Shown: piece after piece, positions 17,956-26,400 of the stretch
How positions within the stretch are numbered: the first letter of the stretch is position 1
Layout: each line of letters begins with the position of its first letter
Assembly (NCBI GenBank): GCA_031181145.1
Contig: JAPSLB010000002.1
Span: 104,052 to 168,051 of the forward strand
Source: Microvirga sp.
Lineage (GTDB): Bacteria; Pseudomonadota; Alphaproteobacteria; Rhizobiales; Beijerinckiaceae
Reading direction: 5' to 3'
DNA: 64,000 bases
The notes under the pieces: generated by a model
Told to the model about the DNA's origin: nothing
The model's database searches: none
What the model saw: only the letters and a program-made list of their open reading frames with translations
Made by a program: the position numbers and the translations under genes

Positions 17956-18981
17956 ATGTCCCTCACGGATCTCGCCGACCGGGCCTGCACACCAGCAGCA
18001 GCAGCCGTGGAGCGCCGCGACATCCCCGGCGCGGTTCTCGGGATCGTCACCGCGGACGGACAGCGCGCCGTCTGCCGGAAAGGCCACGCGCAGATCGAGC
18101 CTCATGAGGAGAGCCTCTCGCGCGAGACATGGTTCGACCTGGCCTCGCTCACAAAAGTCATTTTCACCACCACAAGGATTCTGCACCTCGTCGAGGAAGG
18201 CCGCATCGCATTGGACGATCCGCTGATCACGGTCATTCCGGATCTGCGTCAATACGACATGAACGCCGCCGAGCGGCGGCTCACCTTCCGACAATGCCTC
18301 GCGCATCAGACGCATCTGCCCGCCGTCGAGCCGCTCTATACCTACGGGCAGGATCCGAACACGCTGCGGGCCTTCATCCTCCAACACGCCTGGCGGAGCG
18401 GGCCGCCGGTCTATTCCGACATCAACTTCATGCTGCTCGGCATTGCCATCGAGCGTATCACGGGACAGCCGCTGATCGATCAGCCGCTTCCGAAGAATCT
18501 TTCCTTCCGGCCCGACCCGAGCCTGTGCGCGGCAACGGAACGCTGCACATGGCGGGGTCGCGTGATCCGTGGCGAGGTGCATGACGAGAACGCCTTCGCG
18601 CTCGGGGGCGCCGCCGGTCATGCGGGCCTGTTCGGCACCATCGACGGCGTGCTGGACTTCGCCCTCCGACTTCTCGACGGCTCGGCTCTCTCGGCTCAAT
18701 CGCTCAAGGCCCTACGGACGCGCGAATCGGAGAAGCGGACCGTAGGCTGGGAGTGTTTTTATCCCGGCTGGCACGGGGGCGATACGTGCTCCCCCATGAC
18801 CATCGGTCATACAGGCTTTACGGGCACGGGCCTCTGGATCGATTTCCAGCGGGGACTCGCCTGGTCGCTCCTGACCAACCGGGTCCATCCATCACGCCAC
18901 AAGGAGAGCGGCATCCTGAGTCTGCGCCGTGCAACGGGCGAGCAGGTGATCGCGTTGTTCGACAGCCGGACCCCGCTTTAA
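17956..18981 (+). CDS. Serine hydrolase, beta-lactamase / penicillin-binding-protein-like family
   Basis: A 341-residue class C beta-lactamase-fold protein. The nucleophile motif SLTK (in DLASLTKVIF) is near residue 59, YSD in PPVYSDINFMLLG supplies the second motif and HTG in GHTGFTGTG the third. There is no signal peptide, so it probably works in the cytoplasm, unlike secreted PBPs. It sits between anmK and murQ; in E. coli the beta-lactamase-family gene yfeW (PBP4B) also lies in the murQ operon. A role in trimming the peptide from recycled muropeptides is plausible but not shown. Esterase activity is an alternative. Confidence 0.82.
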   Translation: MSLTDLADRACTPAAAAVERRDIPGAVLGIVTADGQRAVCRKGHAQIEPHEESLSRETWFDLASLTKVIFTTTRILHLVEEGRIALDDPLITVIPDLRQYDMNAAERRLTFRQCLAHQTHLPAVEPLYTYGQDPNTLRAFILQHAWRSGPPVYSDINFMLLGIAIERITGQPLIDQPLPKNLSFRPDPSLCAATERCTWRGRVIRGEVHDENAFALGGAAGHAGLFGTIDGVLDFALRLLDGSALSAQSLKALRTRESEKRTVGWECFYPGWHGGDTCSPMTIGHTGFTGTGLWIDFQRGLAWSLLTNRVHPSRHKESGILSLRRATGEQVIALFDSRTPL

Positions 18982-19047
18982 GGATGCCTGCAAAAAGATG
19001 GTGACGCAGGCCTTCGGCGGTTCCGCCTCCGATTGCTGGAGACGCCA

Positions 19048-19068
19048 ACTGGTCCTATATTGGTCTGG
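19048..19068. promoter_or_regulatory. TGGTC direct-repeat element before murQ
   Basis: ACTGGTCCTATATTGGTCTG (19048-19067) contains TGGTCC and TGGTCT 11 nt apart, ending 16 nt before the murQ start. It resembles the TGGTC-rich elements upstream of the nag operon and of anmK. It also abuts the ribosome-binding site GGGAGA, so binding there would block transcription or translation of murQ. Low-confidence, by-eye call. Confidence 0.3.
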
Positions 19069-19083
19069 GAGAAAGTTGGCAGA

Positions 19084-19977
19084 ATGGCGACAGAGCATTT
19101 CAGCACCCGTTTCCAGGATCTCGATACCTGGACCAGCCTCGATGTCCTCTCGGCTTTCTATGAGGGGCAGCTCTCGGCGGTGGCCGCCGTGAGATCGTCG
19201 CTTCCGGCCATCGCCGCTGCGGCGGAAGAGGCCACGGCGCGCCTGCGCCGGGGCGGGCGTCTGGTCTATGTAGGCGCGGGCACCTCCGGTCGCATCGGCG
19301 TGCAGGACGGCACCGAGCTGCCTCCCACCTTCAACTGGCCCGACGACAAGCTCGTCTATCTCATCGCGGGCGGCGACCGCGCGATCATGAAGGCCGTGGA
19401 GAACGCGGAGGATTCGGTCGAGGAAGGCATTGCCGGCATCCGCGGCAACGATGTGGGCCCGAACGACGTGGTGATCGGCGTGGCCGCGAGCGGCCGGACT
19501 CCATTCACCATCGCGGCCCTGAAGGAGGCGGCCTCGCGCGGGGCGCAGACTATCGGCATTTCCAACAATGCGGACGCGCCCCTTCTGGATGCCTGTTCCC
19601 ATCCAATCCTCGCCGACACGGGCGAGGAGGTGATCGCAGGCTCGACCCGCATGAAGGCGGGCACGGCGCAGAAGGTCATCCTGAACCTGCTCTCCTCTCT
19701 CATCATGGTGCGCATGGGCCGCGTCTATCGCGGGCTCATGGTGAACATGCGCGCGACCAATGCGAAGCTGCGTCGCCGCAGTGAGATCATGGTGCGCCAG
19801 ATCACCGATTGCGACGAGGCCGCCGCCGCCGACGCCATCCTTCAGGCGGGCGGCGATCTGAAGACAGCCGTTCTCATCGCCATGGGAGCCAATGCCCAGG
19901 AGGCTCAGGGGGCGCTCATGCGCAACGGTGGCAATTTGCGCGAAGCCCTGGCAGATTTCTTGAAGCTGAAGAAATAA
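19084..19977 (+). CDS. murQ: N-acetylmuramic acid 6-phosphate etherase
   Basis: A 297-residue SIS-fold lyase that removes D-lactate from MurNAc-6-phosphate to give GlcNAc-6-phosphate. Signature motifs: YVGAGTSGRIGVQDGTELPP near residue 62, GVAASGRTPFTIAAL near 137, and STRMKAGTAQKVILNLLS near 187, all MurQ hallmarks. The length is normal for MurQ. The ATG at 19084 has GGGAGA upstream, whereas an earlier in-frame start lacks one. The gene lies 102 nt after the serine hydrolase and 44 nt before a BadF kinase. Its product feeds NagA encoded at 11.8 kb. Confidence 0.95.
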   Translation: MATEHFSTRFQDLDTWTSLDVLSAFYEGQLSAVAAVRSSLPAIAAAAEEATARLRRGGRLVYVGAGTSGRIGVQDGTELPPTFNWPDDKLVYLIAGGDRAIMKAVENAEDSVEEGIAGIRGNDVGPNDVVIGVAASGRTPFTIAALKEAASRGAQTIGISNNADAPLLDACSHPILADTGEEVIAGSTRMKAGTAQKVILNLLSSLIMVRMGRVYRGLMVNMRATNAKLRRRSEIMVRQITDCDEAAAADAILQAGGDLKTAVLIAMGANAQEAQGALMRNGGNLREALADFLKLKK

Positions 19978-20021
19978 GGCGCCGCAGAGGACTGACGGCG
20001 GGAAGGACCTGAAGAAGCGTC

Positions 20022-20930
20022 ATGGCATTGGGGCTTGGCATCGACGCGGGCGGAACCGCGACGCGCTGGCGTCTGGCGGACGAGCAGGGTCACTGCGTCG
20101 CGCAGGGTCATGCCGATCCGCTCACCGGTCATCTGTTCTCCGCCGCAGCGGAGGAGAGAGCCCGTCAGATCATCCTCGACATGGCTCAAGCGGTCGTGCG
20201 CCACGGCAAGCCGCTCGGCATCATCGCCGGCATTACGGGGCTCACCCGCGACACCCCATCCGAGGCGAAGATGCGCGCCCTCTTCGCGGAGATCTTCGAG
20301 CTTGAACCCGATAAAGTCTTCGTCGCCGAGGACATGTGGATCGCCTACCTGTCCTATTTCGCGCTCGGCGAAGGAATCCTCGTCTATAGCGGCACGGGTT
20401 CCATCGGTTATTACCTGTCCGAGGACAAGGAGGTGATCCGGGTCGGCGGCCGCGGCAACCTGATTGACGATGGCGGCTCCGGCTTCTGGATCGCACGGGA
20501 GGCCCTCAAGACGGTTCTGCGGAAGGAGGAGGAGAGCCCCGGCAAGGGATGGGCCTCACCCCTCGGCCGATGCCTCGGAAGAGCGCTCGGCGGCACGGAC
20601 TGGAACATCGTGCGCTCCTATGTCTATGGCGGCGACAGAGGCAAGATCGGCTTTCTCGCCAAGGCCGTCGGGGAGGCCGCCAAGGCGGACGACGGGACGG
20701 CCCTGCGTATCCTGCGGGAGGCCGGCGAGGAACTGGCCCGCCTCGCCAACAGCCTGACCAAGCGCATCGGCCCCCGGCCCGTGGCCCTGGCGGGCGGCAG
20801 CTCGCGCCTGCATCCGATCGTCGCGGAGGCCTTCCGGCACGGTCTCATCGCCCCGGTCGAATTCATCACCACGGATCTGGACGCCGGCCTGACCGCCGCA
20901 AGGCTCGCCGCCACCTTGAACAAGGAATGA
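20022..20930 (+). CDS. BadF/BadG-type kinase, probable N-acetylglucosamine / N-acetylmuramic acid kinase
   Basis: A 302-residue ASKHA kinase with LGLGIDAGGTATRWRLAD at residues 3-20, an acidic VFAEDMW-like segment (KVFVAEDMWIAYLSY) near 105, the second phosphate loop VYSGTGSIGYY near 125 and DDGGSGFWIAREAL near 151. It belongs to the same family as the kinase at 9095 but is clearly a different paralogue. Beside murQ, a MurNAc/GlcNAc kinase like clostridial MurK would fit, giving MurNAc-6-P directly for MurQ. Plain GlcNAc kinase is the alternative. Confidence 0.78.
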   Translation: MALGLGIDAGGTATRWRLADEQGHCVAQGHADPLTGHLFSAAAEERARQIILDMAQAVVRHGKPLGIIAGITGLTRDTPSEAKMRALFAEIFELEPDKVFVAEDMWIAYLSYFALGEGILVYSGTGSIGYYLSEDKEVIRVGGRGNLIDDGGSGFWIAREALKTVLRKEEESPGKGWASPLGRCLGRALGGTDWNIVRSYVYGGDRGKIGFLAKAVGEAAKADDGTALRILREAGEELARLANSLTKRIGPRPVALAGGSSRLHPIVAEAFRHGLIAPVEFITTDLDAGLTAARLAATLNKE

Positions 20931-21009
20931 CCGTGCCGGTAAGGCTTGCCTATTGCCCTCTCCTCGTCCAAGACTTCTGTCTCCATTCGGACCGAGATTG
21001 TTGTTCACG

Positions 21010-21912
21010 ATGCAAGCTCTTTTCGTAGGCCAGACCTATATCGACGTCACCTTCCTGGCGGACGAGCTCCCGACCGGAGACGACAAGACCGTCGCCCGGG
21101 ATTACGCCATCTCGTTCGGCGGCAACGCGGTGACGGCCGCCTTCGCCTGTGCGAAGCTCGGCATCGCGCCCGACCTGCTGACCTCGATCGCCGACGATTG
21201 GCTGGGTCGCATGTTCATCGACATGGCGGCGAAATACGGCATCTCAGTCCACCACCGGAAGGTGAAGGAATCATCGCTTTCCTTCATCATGCCGCGTGGC
21301 GGCAAGCGCGCCATCGTGCGCTGCCGCGACGACCATTATCTCCATCCGGTGCCGCCGCTGAACCTGCAGAACTGCCGCGCGCTCCATCTCGACGGCCACC
21401 AGGCCGACGCGGCTATGCATTATGCCAAGACCTGCCGCGAGGCCGGCATCCTCACCTCGCTCGACGGCGGCGGCCTGCGCTCCAACACCCATGAGCTCCT
21501 CGAATTCATCGATGTGGCCATCGTCGCCGAGCGTCTGTGCGAGCAGATGAACATGACACCAGGCGAGATGCTGGCCTATCTGAAAGGCCGCGGCTGCAAG
21601 ATCGGCGGCGTGACCATGGGTGAGCGCGGGATGCTCTGGTACGACGAGAACGGCACGGAAAGCGTGTTGCCGGCACTCGATATTCCAGGCTCGCTGGTGG
21701 TGGACACCAACGGCGCAGGCGACATCTTCCATGGCTCCTACGTCTATTCCGCCATGGCGCGCCCCGAGCTTCCCTGGCGCGAGCATTTCATCCTCGCCCG
21801 CGCGGCCTCCGCCCATGCCATTCAGCATCTCGGCAACGAGGCGAGCCTGCCGGGTCTGAGCGACATCGCGGAGACCCAGGCGCGCTTCTCCGAGCGCAAG
21901 CTCGCGGCCTAG
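21010..21912 (+). CDS. PfkB-family carbohydrate kinase
   Basis: A 300-residue ribokinase-superfamily kinase. The N-terminal fold QALFVGQTYIDVTFLADELP is followed by SFGGNAVTAAFACAKLG, and the C-terminal catalytic motif reads DTNGAGDIFHGSYVYS, with asparagine where most members have threonine (DTTGAGD) and the catalytic aspartate kept. The ATG at 21010 gives the expected first beta strand. Substrate unknown: fructose-, ribose- or sulfofructose-kinase-like members share this pattern. It ends the recycling island (79 nt after the BadF kinase) and may handle a sugar released there. Confidence 0.82.
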   Translation: MQALFVGQTYIDVTFLADELPTGDDKTVARDYAISFGGNAVTAAFACAKLGIAPDLLTSIADDWLGRMFIDMAAKYGISVHHRKVKESSLSFIMPRGGKRAIVRCRDDHYLHPVPPLNLQNCRALHLDGHQADAAMHYAKTCREAGILTSLDGGGLRSNTHELLEFIDVAIVAERLCEQMNMTPGEMLAYLKGRGCKIGGVTMGERGMLWYDENGTESVLPALDIPGSLVVDTNGAGDIFHGSYVYSAMARPELPWREHFILARAASAHAIQHLGNEASLPGLSDIAETQARFSERKLAA

Positions 21913-21957
21913 AAGGTTGGTGCGGCCATCCACGCCTTGAGAACCGCCATGTCATGA

Positions 21958-21995
21958 AGACATGGATCCCCCGGCACAAAGCCAGGAATGACGGG
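21958..21995 (-). repeat. Dispersed intergenic repeat, family A (partial copy)
   Basis: Read on the minus strand the element starts GTCATTCCTGGCTTTGTGCC and continues into GGGGGATCCATGTCT. It shares the GTCATnCCnGGC...GTGCCGG.GATCC pattern with the copies at 23970, 47532, 51568 and 63071. It lies between the convergent PfkB kinase and prfC genes. Confidence 0.7.
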
Positions 21996-22026
21996 GACCG
22001 CTCAAGAGCGGAAAAGGAAGCGGCCG

Positions 22027-23610
<1,584 letters not shown>

Positions 23611-23686
23611 GGCTCTCAAGTACTTCAGGAAACTAGGTGGGGGACAGAACGCCGCAGCGCTCCACCCTTCTGTGTCTGTCTTCTCA

Positions 23687-23698
23687 CCCCATATGGGG
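23687..23698. promoter_or_regulatory. 12-bp perfect palindrome CCCCATATGGGG
   Basis: CCCCATATGGGG lies 18 nt upstream of the extended ribosome-binding site of the small gene at 23731, in its likely promoter or leader. It could be an operator or the base of a leader hairpin. No function is demonstrated. Confidence 0.4.
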
Positions 23699-23715
23699 GT
23701 TTCCCGTCAACAACG

Positions 23716-23729
23716 AAAGGAGGTGATCC
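23716..23729 (+). promoter_or_regulatory. Maximally extended Shine-Dalgarno sequence
   Basis: AAAGGAGGTGATCC complements all 14 nucleotides of the standard bacterial 16S rRNA 3' end (GGATCACCTCCTTT). Normal sites in this window match 4-7. It stands one base before the GTG at 23731, with the GGAGG core seven bases upstream of that start. Confidence 0.85.
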
Positions 23730-23730
23730 A

Positions 23731-23805
23731 GTGTCTCATTGTCATACCCTACGGTCCCCGGTTGCCGCGACCTGGATCTTGGCCTCTGCCGAGATCGGTG
23801 CGTAA
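23731..23805 (+). CDS. 24-residue small protein or leader peptide with an extreme ribosome-binding site
   Basis: A GTG-started reading frame of 24 codons ending in TAA at 23803-23805. The peptide reads MSHCHTLRSPVAAT followed by WILASAEIGA. It has one tryptophan and no obvious signal peptide. The ribosome-binding site matches the whole 16S tail, and a strong rho-independent terminator follows 48 nt after the stop, so this looks like a complete short transcription unit and not the leader of another gene (the next gene is on the other strand). GATCCAG (23725-23731) can pair with CTGGATC (23772-23778) inside the frame. Function unknown. Confidence 0.65.
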   Translation: MSHCHTLRSPVAATWILASAEIGA

Positions 23806-23853
23806 CGCACATTGATTGGCCGGCTCCTCTCGGGGCCGTGGAACCGACAATGG

Positions 23854-23886
23854 AAAGGCCGCCTCTACAGGGCGGCCTTTCTTTTT
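23854..23886 (+). terminator. Rho-independent terminator of the small gene
   Basis: AAAGGCCGCC (23854-23863) pairs perfectly with GGCGGCCTTT (23871-23880) around a 7-nt loop, followed by CTTTTT. It is on the same strand as the 24-codon gene and closes a transcription unit of under 200 nt. Confidence 0.9.
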
Positions 23887-23969
23887 GGCTGCCTCTCCCG
23901 CCCTTCGTCTCACGATGGGGGGCAGGGGTGGGATGGAATGACTGGGTGAGAGGTCGAGCCAGTGGAACT

Positions 23970-24058
23970 GTCATTACCGGCCTTGCGCTGGTGATCCCGA
24001 TGCGCGGAGCACGGCGCTTTTCCGGATCGAGAGGACCGAGACAAGCCCGGCCATGACG
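23970..24058 (+). repeat. Dispersed intergenic repeat, family A (full copy, about 89 bp)
   Basis: It begins GTCATTACCGGCCTTGCGCT and ends ACAAGCCCGGCCATGACG; the two ends are imperfect inverse complements. The same two-ended layout occurs at 47532-47620 and, inverted, at 63071-63150. It lies between the small gene's terminator and the end of the deacylase gene. Confidence 0.8.
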
Positions 24059-24099
24059 TAGTGGATATGACGCGACTGATTCGCCGCACGCCTGCCGAG

Positions 24100-25215
24100 T
24101 CAGGCGCTGAGCAGCTTGCCCGTGCGCCTAGCCTCGGTCCCGGCCACCTTGGCAAGACGTGTTCCTTCCGTGACGAAGCGAAGCGCGATCCGGGCGAAGA
24201 CCACCCCGTCACAGGGGGATTTCGCCTGGGTCATGGTGCCGCTATGCGGGTCCACGATATCCGCGATCACATCACCCGCCTTCACGCAGTCACCGATCTG
24301 CGCCTGGAACACCACGATCCCCGTGGCCGGAGACGGAACCGGCTCGGAGGCCGCGAGCGGCGTCGGCTGGCAGCGCGGGGCGGGTATCTGAGGAGCCTCG
24401 CCCTCGATGACGCCACGGAGGGTCATGTAGGCGATGAGCGCCGCCGCATCGCGCCGGGCAAGCTCATGGCTCACGTCCCGCTCGCCCCGGAACTCTAGGG
24501 TCGTGGAATGGCAGCCGAAGGGGATCGGATGATCCTTGAAACGGTCGGCGAGTTCGGCCCAAGGCCGGCTGCAGGCCTCGTCGAAGGGGTCGTCGCCGGA
24601 TTCGTCCGCCAGAAGATAGGCCTGCGCCCCGATGAGCGCGGAGAGCGGAGCGAACTCGTCCGCCGAGCGGGTATGCGTGTAGAGATGCTCAACGGCCTCG
24701 GCGTCGCAATGCAGGTCGAGGACGATATCGGCCTCGATGGCGAGGGCAAGCAGCACCTTCTTCATCGCCTCGGCCGGGTTGCTCGTCTCCCAGGCGTCGA
24801 TCTCGGTCCGCAGCGCCTCGCGGATCAGCCGGACATTCTCCTCCGGGTCGGCGGAGAGCTTTCCCTCGATCCGCTCGGCCGCCTTGGGCACGAGATAGGG
24901 ATAGCCGCGATTGAAGTTGAGGCCGTCGGCGAGATTGAAGCGCCCGATATGGTCGCCGAGGACCCGCTGCGCGAGACCGATGGGATTGGCGGTAGGAACG
25001 AGAACGATCTCGCCCTTGATCCGGCCTTCCGCCTCCAGCGTGACGAGGCGCTCGCGCAGATGATGAGCCGCGATCATGCCGGGAATCTCGTCCGCATGAA
25101 GCGAAGCCTGAACATAGAGGCGGGGGCGCGCGCCGGCCTCACCGAAGCGATGGACGGTGAGCGACAGGCTGGCGCCGGGAGCGAGCGGCGAAAAGGCGAT
25201 CTGTTCTGTTTTCAT
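24100..25215 (-). CDS. Succinylglutamate desuccinylase / aspartoacylase family metal-dependent hydrolase
   Basis: A 371-residue M14-like carboxypeptidase-fold protein. Zinc ligands appear as HADEIPG (H..E) near residue 40 and DLHCD near 163; GLNFNRGYPY is another family segment. After the catalytic domain comes a beta-rich tail (SPATGIVVFQAQIGDCVKAGDVIADIVDP) that resembles a biotinyl-lipoyl/barrel-sandwich fold, as in many uncharacterised members. It should deacylate an N-acyl amino acid or related amide, substrate unknown. The ATG at 25215 begins the conserved region. It is not clearly operonic: 148 nt separate it from glk. Confidence 0.82.
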   Translation of the reverse strand: MKTEQIAFSPLAPGASLSLTVHRFGEAGARPRLYVQASLHADEIPGMIAAHHLRERLVTLEAEGRIKGEIVLVPTANPIGLAQRVLGDHIGRFNLADGLNFNRGYPYLVPKAAERIEGKLSADPEENVRLIREALRTEIDAWETSNPAEAMKKVLLALAIEADIVLDLHCDAEAVEHLYTHTRSADEFAPLSALIGAQAYLLADESGDDPFDEACSRPWAELADRFKDHPIPFGCHSTTLEFRGERDVSHELARRDAAALIAYMTLRGVIEGEAPQIPAPRCQPTPLAASEPVPSPATGIVVFQAQIGDCVKAGDVIADIVDPHSGTMTQAKSPCDGVVFARIALRFVTEGTRLAKVAGTEARRTGKLLSA

Positions 25216-25363
25216 GATGAAAGACGATGTCGTCGGCCTGAGCAGGTTCTGGCGCATCGTGCGGACCCGAAGGGTCAGGTCAATGGGTGATGGGTCGGGT
25301 CTTCGGCCCCCACGATGCGCCGTCTATGAGTGGGACCGTGCTCAGGCATCGAGGCAGCCTGCC

Positions 25364-26356
25364 TCAGGCAGCCCACCCCTGCGACTTGAACACGAAGCGG
25401 CCTGGATTCGTAACGATTGCCGCAAGCCCCTGCAAGGCCGGCTCCGCATTGATGATGACGGAAGCGGGCACCTTGCGCGCCCAGGCGTCGTGGGGCGCCT
25501 TGTTGTCGAAACCTTCCCGGAAGCCGCCGCTCTGGAGGATATCCACCATGCGCGGCGCGATTCCGCCCGCGATGAACACGCCGCCGGAGGATTCAAAGGT
25601 CAGCGCCATGTCGCCCGCATAGCGCCCCAGCCAGCGCGCGAAGAGATCGAGCGCAGCCTGCGCCAGCTCGTCGCCCTCGCGGGCGGCCGAGAGGACGTCG
25701 TTGGGCTTCGCGTAGGGAAACTTCACGCATCGGTGGGCGGCGATCGCCTTCGCGATGCGGAACAACCCGGGACCTGAGAGTACGACCTCCGCCGAAACAC
25801 GCCCGCCGACCCGCTCCAGATGCGGCCAGAGGGCCGCCTCCTCCTCGGTGGCGGGCCCGAACTCGATATGCCCCGCCTCGGTGGCCAGGATGACCAGGCG
25901 GTCTTCCACGGGAATCAACGCCCCCGCGCCCAGCCCCGTGCCCGGCCCCAGCACGACCCGGGCCCCGGCCTCCGGACGTCCGCTGCCGATGGGGGCGAGA
26001 TCCCCCTTCTCTTCGCTCAGCACCGCCACGGAGGCCGCGACGGGCGTGTAGTCGTTGACGAGAGTCACGCGCTCCAGCCCCAGCGCCTTGCCGATCGCCT
26101 CAGCGTCGACGACCCATTGCGCATTGGTGAGGCGGATGGCGGGCGCATCCACGCGAGTCGCCACGGCGAACATGGCCGAGCGGGGTGCGTCGCCTTGATA
26201 GCCCTGAAGGGCGATCCTGATGGCGCCGACCGGATCGGGCGTCTGCGCCGTCAGGGCGCGGGTTAAAAGGTGGACGGGCTCTCCAGGGGCTGACACCACG
26301 GCAAAGCGTGCATTGGTGCCGCCGATGTCTCCGAGCAGAACAGGGAATGCAAACAT
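25364..26356 (-). CDS. glk: Glucokinase
   Basis: A 330-residue glucokinase of the proteobacterial Glk family, phosphorylating glucose to glucose-6-phosphate with ATP. ATP-binding motifs: LLGDIGGTNARFAVV at residues 7-21 and GPGTGLGAGALIP near 136. The catalytic region includes LVNDYTPVAAS near 98 and the glucose-binding EAGHIEFGP near 159; GGVFIAGGIAPRMVDIL near 260 is also typical. It is the last gene of an otsA-otsB-GH15-glk operon, 44 nt after the GH15 gene. It can therefore capture glucose released from trehalose or glucan. Confidence 0.93.
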   Translation of the reverse strand: MFAFPVLLGDIGGTNARFAVVSAPGEPVHLLTRALTAQTPDPVGAIRIALQGYQGDAPRSAMFAVATRVDAPAIRLTNAQWVVDAEAIGKALGLERVTLVNDYTPVAASVAVLSEEKGDLAPIGSGRPEAGARVVLGPGTGLGAGALIPVEDRLVILATEAGHIEFGPATEEEAALWPHLERVGGRVSAEVVLSGPGLFRIAKAIAAHRCVKFPYAKPNDVLSAAREGDELAQAALDLFARWLGRYAGDMALTFESSGGVFIAGGIAPRMVDILQSGGFREGFDNKAPHDAWARKVPASVIINAEPALQGLAAIVTNPGRFVFKSQGWAA

Positions 26357-26400
26357 CGAGAGAGCCTATCGTCCTTTCATGCCGCCGGAGCGGCAGCCTT

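Noticed and set aside
23716..23760. Remnant of a 16S rRNA 3' end in antisense
   Set aside because: AAGGAGGTGATCCAG equals the reverse complement of the 16S end and CCCTACGG occurs later, but the intervening bases and spacing (15 against 10) do not match, so it is not an rRNA fragment.
24061..24498. Plus-strand frame after repeat A2
   Set aside because: It runs antisense to the deacylase gene and begins in the repeat; no ribosome-binding site.
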